From Pisolithus tinctorius (Eukaryota > Basidiomycota > Agaricomycetes > Boletales > Pisolithaceae): 64,000 nucleotides of DNA. Both the position numbers and the translations under genes were made by a program. The notes beneath the pieces are model-generated. The model did not search any database. It was given only the letters and a program-made list of their open reading frames with translations, and was not told the DNA's origin. Of the stretch, positions 22,921 through 33,443 are shown piece by piece (the stretch's first letter is position 1; each line of letters opens with the position of its first letter). The stretch covers positions 1,116,001 to 1,180,000 of the forward strand of contig JANFAH010000011.1 of NCBI GenBank assembly GCA_024663395.1, written 5' to 3'.

Positions 22921-25679
22921 ATGGCCTCGCCTCTGAAACTATCCTGTACGCCTTGAGACTATCAGCTACCAGCTCTTGGAAACTGATTTCATGATATACT
23001 TGTGGGCAGATATCGAGTTGCAGAACGCACAAGGCATAATAGAATCCGTCGAACTTCAACTCAATGGCAGTGAATACTCCATTACTCAAAGTCAATATAA
23101 CAGCGACACATTTTCGAAAGCTTTTGATATGCCATTGTTGGTATCTTTTGAGCTACGCGTCAATCCCACCTCTCAGGTTCACGACTGACCCGCGATAGGA
23201 CATTGGAAACAGAGCCGCTCTCTCTTTCGGTAAGCCGAAAGAGGTCGTGGTGCCTTTGTTGTTACAAAACGGCTCAAGAAACCATCACATTTCGCTCTGT
23301 TGATGTCCGGTCCAAGTTAGATGGACAAGGTGAGCTCGGGATTATATATAGTTCCTAATTAGAGTCCTCAAATTTGCAGAGTTTCATCACGTATGGGGCA
23401 ATGTATTTATCAAGCTCCGCTTCCTTCCTCAAACTCAGTCAGGCGTACGCAAATACCAGTTGTTACACGATGGATGTTGACCGGATTTACAGGTTACTGC
23501 TTCGGGTGTGTCCGCAAAGTTCGAGGCTCCACAGCCAACTATTGAGCAACCAGTCATTCCTCATTCTACTCCAGCCGTATGTGGGAAGGGAGGCGATACT
23601 GGACAAGTGCTGATGGATGGCAACTAGCAGGATACATTTCGGAGTGCCGGTACACCTGTACCTGCCAATATACCTGCACCTGCCAATAGCGGTGGTCTAC
23701 GGCCAACCACTGAAGCGCTCATTGAACAGTGTCCTCGGTGAGTCTCAACTTCACACTTGCCAGTGTTTCACTGATCGCTGTGTAACAGTTTCCGAGTCTT
23801 GGTAGTTGGAAAGGTAATTTGAATCGTGTACTGTCACTTGCCTAGGTTTTAACATCCTTACAGTCAGGTGTTGGAAAATCTACTTTGATCAATCGAATCT
23901 TTGGTGTGGAAACTGCCGTTGAGTGACCAAAATCTATGGCCCTAACTGGCGTTGACAATGGTTATAGAATGTAGCAAGGGATCAACCAGGGAAAGCAGAC
24001 ATCGAACAGGAATTTACTTCTCCACAGAACGACCGGCTCATTTTGCATGATAGCAAAGGTTTTGAGGCGGGCGATGCTGGAAACTATGAAATCGTGAAGT
24101 CGTTCATAGAAAAGAGGAAGAAAGAGCCTGATATAAAAAATCAGCTTCACGCGGTCTGGTACGTGGCTCTGGGACAGCCACCTTGAAGGTTTTGACGGAC
24201 GGGTCTGTATGAAAGGTTGTGTTTTCAAATTCCCATCCCAACGTACGGTGAACGACTTTTGGAGGACGCTGCAGAAGCGTTCTTGAGAATACGGAAAGAA
24301 GTCCTAGGGAACAGTGAGCAATTATGTTGTTGTTTCATCTCTGGTATACCAACCGCATTCAGCGCCGACGATAGTCGTATTTACCAAACATGACCGGCTC
24401 GTGAGTTTCATGAAGCAGAAAATGCCCGGCGATCCACAAGCAGGGCAACGATACCTGGAAGAGGCATGCGTCCAGCCAATCCAGGAGTTTACGGGAGAGA
24501 ATATTGCAAATGTTGCAGTCAGCTGTGGGTGTTATTCCTTCGATTCCGTTCTACCATTCAGCCCAGAGACCACCAGCGAAACTCAAGTATGAGCAGGGGC
24601 TTAAGGACCTGATAAGCCTTACTCAGGATATGGTATCTATGAGTTTCACCTCCCCGGAGAACCAAGTATCGCCAGTGCCTCTGGCAGCTGCAGGGGCGCA
24701 ACGAATGTTGCCTATATTGAAGGTTGAGTTATCAATTGCGTAGGTGTTAATCATTGTGATAGGTGCACATATATTGACTTGTCAAACAGCGTAGGAAAAC
24801 AGAGTAAGTCTGGATGTATGAAAAACTTTATTAGAAGCTCATCTTTTTACAAGGATACTGGAGGCTAATGGGAGCCAGCGCAAATTTCCCAGGTTACACA
24901 ATGCAGGACTGCCTTTGTGTCATACACACTGACATCGTGGCGGTCTGGAATTTTTATGATCCTTACCGAGTGAGCAATGTTATCTTACCAGAGAGCCTTA
25001 CCATGACGCGTTGACATCTCCCTTGTAGCATTTGTATAGTGAAGAGTTTCGAAACTTGATGATGAAAATGGTCGAGGAACTTGATGCGCCAGCCGGATCG
25101 AATGTCCACCTCTCTAGTAGCGACGCATTTTCCGAGTAAGCACCCCTATAGGATCTTGCTCTGCAACGGACTCAAGGAGAATCGTTGCACGTCAAGGGGC
25201 GCCATACCTCTCTTGGCTCTGACTCCTGTAATACTGCCATTAAAATCTTGCGTTTCCCTTGGCAAGTGGGTTTATGATAGCTACCAGAGGCTGTACGTGG
25301 CACTCCTACGTTGCTTCGAGCGTCAGCTGAGTCATCTCTCAGACAAGGTGTCCCTACGAAGTTCATGTCTTACATCGTTGATTTGACACACGTACTGGAG
25401 ATCCTGTTTTCACTCACAGCTAGCATGCGAGCAAAGAAGCTTACTCGCACGGCGATTGAACTAGCATACAACGCCTACTATGCATCGGAATGGATGACGC
25501 ACACCCATACGGACATTAGGTATTTCCAATGTCCGACTACGGCTCGTGATGCTGTCCTCGACAAGATCACATCCATGATCCCTTCAGGCGACAGGGAGGT
25601 TCGAGTGTCTAGGGCGCTCGAAACGATTCCGCGAGTTGACCTGGAGAAAGATAAAGAGTGGGGCCAACAAGTCTCCTGA
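22921..25679 (+). CDS. G-domain (AIG1/septin-like P-loop GTPase) protein A
   Basis: First of four tandem paralogues. A short exon MASPLKLS (22921-22945), then an intron (22946-23009). An N-terminal beta-rich domain (ADIELQNAQGIIESVELQ) precedes the G domain. The P-loop is split by an intron: RVLVVGK ends at ~23813 and SGVGKSTLINRIFG resumes at 23874. G3 is LHDSKGFE (~24045), G4 is VVFTKHDRL (~24380) and G5-like is VAVSCG (~24515). C-terminal helices carry a hydrophobic stretch (IPLLALTPVILPL, ~25200) that may touch membrane, then YIVDLTHVLEIL and the end EWGQQVS. Role unknown. A CCAAT box at 22768-22772 lies just right of the Harbinger end. Introns are ~50-65 bp. Confidence 0.8.
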
Positions 25680-26859
25680 ACCATGCGCTTCGTGCTTTGG
25701 CATCTTTTCCTGACGTCGTTTTGCATACTTCCACTGGTTTTCCTGTTGCATCACATCGGCACTACTTCTGTTGTATCTCGCTGTATTTGTAGTTGTAGCT
25801 GATTTGGATCAAGCGTTTCCTGACAGACAAGTGTTCAGGGGGCCTGGCGTCGGTATCGGACGTACCAATCGCGTCACCCATTTGCAATACCTATGCACAC
25901 TTACACTGTCCAACGGAGTCTGAATTGGGATCAGTATCATTATCAGTACATAATTGGAGTTGATTTGACTTAGGACAAGTAAATGAATCGTCGTAGATTC
26001 GACTTGACTTCAAATTTCTATTCTACACGACGGCGAAGTCGGGCGCTCTCGAGTCTCAACGGTGGCGGTAGCAGACATCGGACTGACCGTAGGATGCTGT
26101 ACCTCAGATGACCTATGTATTAGCTGCGGCAGGAATTGGAAAGCATGAGTGGTTCGTTAGCTGGACGTCAGATTCTTCCGTAATTATGAATGGACTGGGC
26201 TGGCTTCCTTTCATTCAGCTCGATTGGGGGGTGAGAATCTGGGAGGGTAAACCATCAGTGCTGATGAGGCTTTCGGCATGTCGATGTGGTGGAATATGGC
26301 TGGAAGGGTGAAGGGTCACTGATCACCTGCAGCGTGGGGGCCAACAGCCTGCCAACAGTACTGAGACTCTGAGAGGGTAAACCGACAGCGCTGACGGATT
26401 GGCGTATATTCAAATATTTCTGTTCTACATGAGGGCAAAGTCGGGCGCTCTCGACGGTGGTGGTTGTAGACTCGTCGGACATCGTGGAATCTTGAATGTA
26501 CCTGCGGCAGGAGTTGATTTCTGAAGGTCAACTCTGGTTGTGCTGAGCGTCAGATTCCTCCGTGAATGTAATCTCGAACGAGACGTTACAGTCTCACCTT
26601 TAGAATCTTCAGGTGTTACTCACAATGATAACGTCCGGGTCAGGACTACCGTTAATGTAAAGGGATTATGGGAGCTTCGCTTCAGTCAATTGGAGGGTGG
26701 GGCTCTGGGGTTTCATGTCGTTGTGCCAGTGGAGTATGGCTGGTATTGGAAAGAAGGGTGAAGGGTCACCTGCAGCATGGCGGCCAACAACATTTCTTGG
26801 GCGCCTGACAACAGCATGTAAGTGGACAGGAGTTTCCTAGTCGCCCACCATCTCGAGCC
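25680..26859. repeat. A-B intergenic region with duplicated block
   Basis: No gene supported. A block of ~430 bp occurs twice in diverged form. Landmarks are AAGTCGGGCGCTCTCGA at 26037 and 26435, then GTGAAGGGTCACTGATCACC at ~26305 and GTGAAGGGTCACCTGCAGC at ~26757. Related sequence precedes gene D (33050-33440) and lies left of the Harbinger (9025). It probably contains the promoter of gene B. Confidence 0.5.
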
Positions 26860-29101
26860 ATGTCTTTGCCTCTACAGCTATCCTGTATGGCTTTGAGATT
26901 ACTGTTAACATCTTTACTGGACTAACTTTGTGGGCAGATATCGCGTTGGAAGGCGCAAAAGATGTCAAATCCGTAGAGCTCAACATCAATGGCACGGCAT
27001 ATCCTATACCTCGAAGCCAACAGCGGAGTGACGCTTTTCGCAAAGACCTCGATGAACCTTTGTCAGTCTCGTTTAAACCGCACTTCTCCTCAAGTCCTTG
27101 ACTGACTCACCACAGAACGTTCGCTGCGGGGCAGCTCACCATTTCCGTAGGCCGAAAGAAGTCGCTTCTCCGTTTCTGGCACCAGCCGCCTTTTGAAACC
27201 TTCGCGATCAATTTGGGCGATGTTCTCTCCAGGTTGGAGGGACATGGTATGTCCCACCATGTACATCTTTCCTTCGACTCCTGAGACCCGTGCAGTGTTT
27301 CAGCAGAAACGGGGCGAGTTACTCGTCATCCTCGGATTCGCATCCAAACCCAAATAGCCGTACGTAAATAATAGACGGGAGTGAATGGGTCCTGACAGAG
27401 GGCCCGCAGAGTAGAGTTCCGAACCCAAACCCATCTTCCCCTGCAGATACCGGGAGTCTACAACCAAATGCCGACAAGTCGGTAGTAGTGCGAAGCGTAC
27501 CAACCGTAAGTAAGCGCTGCGAGACGAGTCCTGATATGGAGGGCTTACAGCATGTTGCACTCGGCAGTACAGGCACATCTGGACCGTCAAATTCCGAAGG
27601 TTTACAGCCAACCACTCAGGAACTGATCGACATTTGTCCTCGGTGAGTACCAAATCCCCATGTTTGGACAGTTGATTCATCTAGGTGCAATAACTTTCGA
27701 GTCTTGGTAGTCGGAAAGGTAATCTCGGCTTGCACTCGTCACTCGAGCAGATCCCAATAAAGGTATCCTTGTAGTCAGGTGTAGGGAAGTCGACTCTGAT
27801 CAATCGAATATTCGGTCTGGAAGTTGCGGTTGAGTTTGAAGGTTTTCATTCTTACCTTGCATTAACGAACCCTATAGCACGTCGCAAAAGATCGACCAGG
27901 GCAAGCAGCTATCGAGAAAGAACTCATTTCACAGGAGAACAACAGATTCATCTTGCACGACAGCCGAGGTTTCGAACCAGCCGAAGGCAGCAACTATGAC
28001 GTCGTGAAGTCATTCATAGAAGAGAGGAAGAGAATGCCAGATGTCAAAGATCAGCTTCATACGGTCTGGTACGTCCTTTTGAGATAGACATTTGAAGGTT
28101 CCGAGAGCTGATGTACACGATAGGTTGTGTTTCCAGGTGCTAAAATACGGCGAACGGCTGCTGGAGGACGGTGTGGAAGCATTCCTAAGAGAAGCGAATG
28201 AAGCGTTAGGGAACAGTGAGCAAAACCATTCTCTTCGTATCTCTTGTTTACCGACTACTGCTAGTCCCGACCATAGTGGTATTTACCAAGTACGACAGAC
28301 TTGTGAGTTTCGTGCGAAAGAAGTCAGCAGACCCTGAAGCGGAGGCAAAACGATATTTGCAAACTTATTGCATCGAGCCGATTCAAGACTTCACAGGAGG
28401 CACAAACATCTCGCATGTTGCGGCTAGCTGTGGGTATCATTTCATCAATTCCCTGCTACCATTCAGCTCAGACATCACTAGCGAAACACAAGTGCGAGCG
28501 AGGGCTCGAGGAGCTTATAAACCTGACTCAGGAAAAGGTATCTAAGAATTTCGCCTCCCCGGGGAATGCAGTATCGCCAGTGCATTTGGCGGCTGTAGGG
28601 GCACAACGAATGTTACCAACATTGAAGGTCGAGTTGTCCATCGAGTAAGCCTCGTTCATGGCGATCACGACGTCTGGTCTAAATTGATTCCCATTTAGAG
28701 TGGGAAAGCAGAGTGAGTCTTGGCGTATAAAGCAACTTATCAGATTATTCAGTCCCTTCTACCTACAAGGATACTGGAGGGCATTGGCCTCCAGCGCAAA
28801 TTTCCAGGGCTATACCATGCTGAACTGCCTTCGTGTCATACACACCGACATCGTGCTAGTTTGGAATTTTTATGATCTTGACGATGTGAGCCGTGTGGCC
28901 TTATTACTGAGTTCTGTAGAGCATACTCACATCTTCCTCTTAGTATCTGAATAGCCCAGAATTTCTGAATCTGATGATGAGCATGGTTGAGACTGTTGAT
29001 GCGGCCACTTGGGCAACAGCTGAACCTTCCCCTCTCGGACGTAGCGGCGCGTTTGCCAGGTAAGTGCCGTTGTACGAATTGCTACGTGACAAGCTCAAGG
29101 A
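26860..29101 (+). pseudogene. G-domain protein B, C-terminally truncated
   Basis: Starts MSLPLQLS (26860) with the same first intron as D. The N-terminal domain (SVELNINGTAYPIP) is followed by the P-loop split by an intron (LVVGK to 27718; SGVGKSTLINRIFG from 27775), then HVAKDRPGQAAIE, LHDSRGFE, TKYDRLVSF and VAASCG. It runs close to D as far as 29101 (GACAAGCTCAAGGAA) and then changes to unrelated sequence. The hydrophobic segment and the YIVDLTHVLEIL tail are missing. The break is probably the end of the duplicated ~6.58-kb unit. A shorter product is possible but untested. Confidence 0.7.
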
Positions 29102-29355
29102 AATTCGGGCCCGAGGAGAAGTATGTAGTACATAAGTCATGATGATACATAACAGACATATGAACTAAATGTCGTCAAGAAACAACCGTGGAGTTTACCT
29201 GCGTGATGGCAAAGTGTGGCTCTACTCCTTGATAGAAATGATAGATTTCACCTGAGGTAAGCCCAATGAGGTTATAATCATGAGCATACCTTCTAATGCA
29301 GTGGATGACTTCCCATGAGGATTTAGAGACGATTCATCCTGTTTACAAGGTCACC

Positions 29356-29419
29356 ACTGCGAATGTTGAAAAAAGCATCTCAATTTTCAGGGTAAGGTGC
29401 TTTTTTCAACATTCGCAGT
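29356..29419. repeat. Perfect 22-bp inverted repeat (hairpin)
   Basis: Arms at 29356-29377 and 29398-29419 are exact reverse complements (arm starts ACTGCGAATG, ends AAAAAAGCA), with a 20-base loop. It lies 75 bp upstream of the gene C start codon and is absent upstream of A, B and D. Confidence 0.95.
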
Positions 29420-29493
29420 TCGCACGCATGGCCACCTGTGAATTTCGGCATACAAATGCACGGCAGCTTCCTAGACGTCCACTATCTCGAACG

Positions 29494-32255
29494 ATGTCTT
29501 TGCCTCTACAGTTATCCTGTACGGCTTTGAGATTGCTGTTAAAGCCTTTACTGGACTAACTTTTGGGGCAGATATCGCGTTGAACGGCACGGAAGATGTC
29601 GAATCCGTAACGCTCGTCGTCAATAACAATAACATGGTATATACTATACCTCGAAGCCAAGAGCAGAGTGGCGCATTTCGCATGGTCTTCGATGAACCAT
29701 TGTCAGTCTCGTTTAAACTGCACGTCATCAAGCCCTTGACTGACCCACCGTAGAACGTTCACTGCGGGGCAGCTCTCCATTACCGTACACCCAAAGAAGT
29801 TGTACCACCCTTTCAGGCACCAGCGGCCTGTTGAAACCTTCACGAACGATTCGGGCGATATTCTCTCCGGGTTGGAAGGACATGGTATATTCCACCATGT
29901 ACATCTTTCCTTCGACTCCTGAGATCTGAGACCCTTGCAGTGTTTCAGCGGGAACGGGGCGAGTTACTCGTCACCCTCGGATTCGCACCCCAAGCCCCAA
30001 TAGTCGTACGTAAATAATAGATGCCACTGAATGGGTCCTGACGGAGGGCCTGTAGAAAATAGTTCCGAACCCAAACCCATCTTCCCCTGCAGATGCAGAG
30101 AGTCTGCAACCAAATGCCGAGCAGTCGGTCGTAGTGCGAAGCGTATCAACCGTAAGCGAAGAATCGAGCGCTATGAGACGAGTCCTGACATAGAGGGCTT
30201 GCAGGATATTGCAGTCGGCAATGCAGGTACAGGTGTAGCTGCCAACACACTTGCACCTGCGAATCGCGATAGTCTACGACCAACCACTGAAGAGCTCATT
30301 AAACAGTGTCCTCGGTGAGTCTCAACTTCACACTTGCCAGTGTCTCACTTATTGCCATGTAATAGTTTCCGAGTCTTGGTAGTTGGAAAGGTAACTCGAA
30401 CTTGCATGCCGCCACTTGCCTAGGTTCTAACATCCTTACAGTCAGGTGTTGGAAAATCCGCTTTGATCAATCGAATCTTCGGTGTGAACACTGCGGTTGA
30501 GTGGTTCATATTCTGTGTCCCTACCTGGCGTTGATGACGCCCATAGATTGTAGAAAAGGATAAACCAGGGAAGGCAGACATTGAACAGGAATTCACTTCG
30601 CCAGAGAACGACCGGCTCATTCTGCATGAAAGCAAAGGTTTTGAGGCGGGCGACGCTAGCAGCTGTGAAATCGTGAAGTCATTTATAGTAAAGAGGAAGA
30701 AAGAACCCGATATCAAAAATCAGCTTCACGCGGTCTGGTACGTAGTTCTGAGACAGCCACGTTGAAGGTATTGACGGAAGGGTCTATATGATAGGCTGTG
30801 TTTTCAGATCCCCATTCCAACGCACGGTGAACGACTTTTGGAGGACGCTGCAGAAGACTTTTTGAAAACAAGGAAGGAAGTCCTAGGGAATAGTGAGCAA
30901 TTATATTGTTGTTTAATCTCCAGTATACCAACCGCATTCAGCGCCGACGATAGTTGTATTCACGAAACATGACCGGCTCATGAGTTTCATGCGGCAGAGA
31001 ATGCCAGGCGACCCTGAAGCAGGGCAACGATATCTGGAAGAGGAATGCGTCCCGCTAATCAAGGAGTTTACGGGAGAGAATATTGCACATGTTGCAGTTA
31101 GCTGTGGGTGTTACTCCTTCGATTCTGTTCTCCCACTCAACCCAGAGACCACCAGCGAAACCCAAGCATGAGCACGGGCTTAAGGACCTAATAAGCCTTA
31201 CTCAGGACATGGTATCTATGAGTTTCACCTCCCCAGAGAACCGAGTATCGCCAGTGCCTCTGGCAGCTGCAGGGGCACAACGAATGTTGCCTACATTGAA
31301 GGTTGACTTATCAATCGCGTAAGTGTCAATCATTGCGACAGTGCATGTATTTTGACTTGTGAAACAGCGTAGGAAAGCAAAGTAAGTCTGGATGTATGCA
31401 ACACTTTATTTGAGGCTGACCTTTTTACAAGAATACTGGAGTGCGCTGGGTACCAGCGCAAATTTCCCTGGTCATACAATACAGGACTGCTTTCGTGTCA
31501 TACACAATGACATCGTGGCGGTCTGGAACTTTTATGATCCTTGCCAAGTGAGCGTAATTACCTTACCGGTGAGCCCCACCATGACATACTGACACCTCCG
31601 TTGTAGTATTTGAATAATGAGAAATTCCGTGAGGCGATGATCAGCATGGTTGAGGGAGTCGATACACCGGCTGAGTCAAATCCCAACCTCTCTCATAGCA
31701 ACACATTATGCAGGTAAGTACCGCTATGGGATCTGGCTGTGTAACGGACTCAAGGAGAATCATTACAGGTTAAGGAGCCCCATACCTCTTATGGCTCTAG
31801 CTCCTGTAATCCCGCCATTCAATGCTCACGTTACCATTGGCAAGCGGGTTCGTAAAACTTATAAGCGCATTTTTACGACGTTTCAAGTGTCAACCAAGTC
31901 AGATCCTTTCAGACAACGTGCCCCTACAAAGTTCATAGCTTACATCGTTGACTTGACACACGTACTGGAGATCCTGTTTTCACTCACAGCTGACATGAGA
32001 GCAGAAAAGCTTACTCGCACGGCAATTAAGGTGGCATATAATGCCTACCTTGAATCGGAATGGATGACGCACACCCATACGGACATTAGGCATTTCCAAT
32101 GTCCGACTACGGCTCGTGATGCTGTCCTCGACAAGATCACATCCATGATCCCTTCAGGTGACAGGGAGGTTCGGGTGTCTAGGGTGCTCGAAGGGATGCT
32201 ATCAGTTGACCTGGGGAAAGATGAGGAGTGGGTGGGCCAAGAAGTCCCACAGTGA
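29494..32255 (+). CDS. G-domain protein C, altered G3 motif
   Basis: Counterpart of A about 6.58 kb downstream. Starts MSLPLQLS at 29494, with first intron ~29519-29571 opening GTACGG. The P-loop again spans an intron and resumes as SGVGKSALINRIFG (Thr to Ala after the Ser). G3 reads LHESKGFE, so the DxxG aspartate is Glu. G4 is VVFTKHDRL and the segment VAVSCG is kept. The tail is PLMALAPVIPP, YIVDLTHVLEIL and EEWVGQEVPQ at 32255. The terminal exon is very close to A. The G3 change would be expected to weaken Mg/GTP handling, so C may be a divergent or inactive paralogue. The frame looks otherwise usable. Confidence 0.75.
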
Positions 32256-32584
32256 AGCTTGCGCATTCATTTAGCATCTTTTCCTGAAGTCTTGCGTACT
32301 TTCATTAGTTTCCCTGTTGTATCACAGTCTGCCTTGTCTCGCTGTATTTGCACGTCGTGGCTGGCTTGGATCGAGCGTTTTTCGACAGAGAAGTCTTCGG
32401 GCAGTCGTCTGCAATACCTACACTATTGTCCACCTTACAACCCACATCTTGCCATTTTCCCGGAAGTTTACGAACGGCGCCCTGGAAAATCGCCACAACG
32501 GACGTATTTCGGTACAATGGACCACAGCCTGCTCTAGGATCAGCATCATCATCAGCAATTAGTTGAGTTGGCTTAGGAAAAGTA
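32256..32584. other. Gene-free stretch downstream of gene C
   Basis: Resembles the region after gene A (25680-25990), as expected of the duplicated unit. Several overlapping short frames occur on both strands without any motif. No gene supported. Confidence 0.5.
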
Positions 32585-32985
32585 TGGAAAGCCGGACGGT
32601 CACGCTCAGGTACATGGTAATAGGTGGTGTGCCGTACACCTACTGGATTTGGTAGTCGACCACCTTGGGACGCGGGACAGCCCCAGAAAAATACACACGG
32701 TGTTTATAGGTATTTATGCAGACTCTGCCAAGGTTGAGTCCAAGTAATGACATTCTAGTTGCCGTAGTACTACATATGTATCAAGTACCACAGGTACCCG
32801 CCTTCTACTAATATCATGCCTTGCTGTGAGAGTGTCAGTGCACAAGTGTGCTCGGAATCGCTGCTATTCAGGGCAGGCCGTTAAATTGCATCTCGGGTAG
32901 GTTTGCGGTGTCCTGGGTCCCAAGGGGGTCAATTACCAAGCCTAGCATTTGCGGGCGCCTCGCCCACGGACTGTCCGGCTTTCCA
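32585..32985. mobile_element. 401-bp MITE with TA target duplication
   Basis: Terminal inverted repeats TGGAAAGCCGGACGGTC and, inverted, TGGAAAGCCGGACAGTC. TA flanks both sides (32583-32584 and 32986-32987), as for Tc1/mariner-type elements. There is no coding capacity. A matching tip is at 20015. It interrupts the region between G-domain genes C and D. Confidence 0.85.
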
Positions 32986-33443
32986 TAGATGAGTAAATGG
33001 ATCGGCGCGTATTCGATTTCACTTCAAAGTTCTGTTCCACATGAGGGCGAAGTCAGGCTAGTGGTGGTAGCAGACAACGTACCTCAAATGACCTACAATA
33101 TAGCTGCGACAGGAAACTTCAACTGTAGAGGCATAACTTCTGATTTCCGAAAGCCAATCTTGGTAGTGGTTCGTTCGTTGAGCGTCAGATTGCTCCGCAA
33201 TCATGAATGGACTGGATTGGCTTGATTTCATTCAGCCTGATTGGGGGTGAGGCTCTAGGAGGGCAAACCAACAGCGCTGATGCATTTCCTGTCGTTGTGG
33301 CGGGATATGGCTGGTATTGGAAAGAAGGGTGAAGCGTGCCACCTGCAGCGTGACGGCCAACAGCCTGCCAACAGTACTTCTTGGGCGCCTGACGACAGCA
33401 TGTAAACGCACAGCAGCTTCCTAGTCGCTCATCATCTCGAGCC

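Noticed and set aside
29356..29419. Hairpin as a transcription terminator
   Set aside because: Eukaryotic genes do not use this type, and it lies upstream of a gene and not after one.
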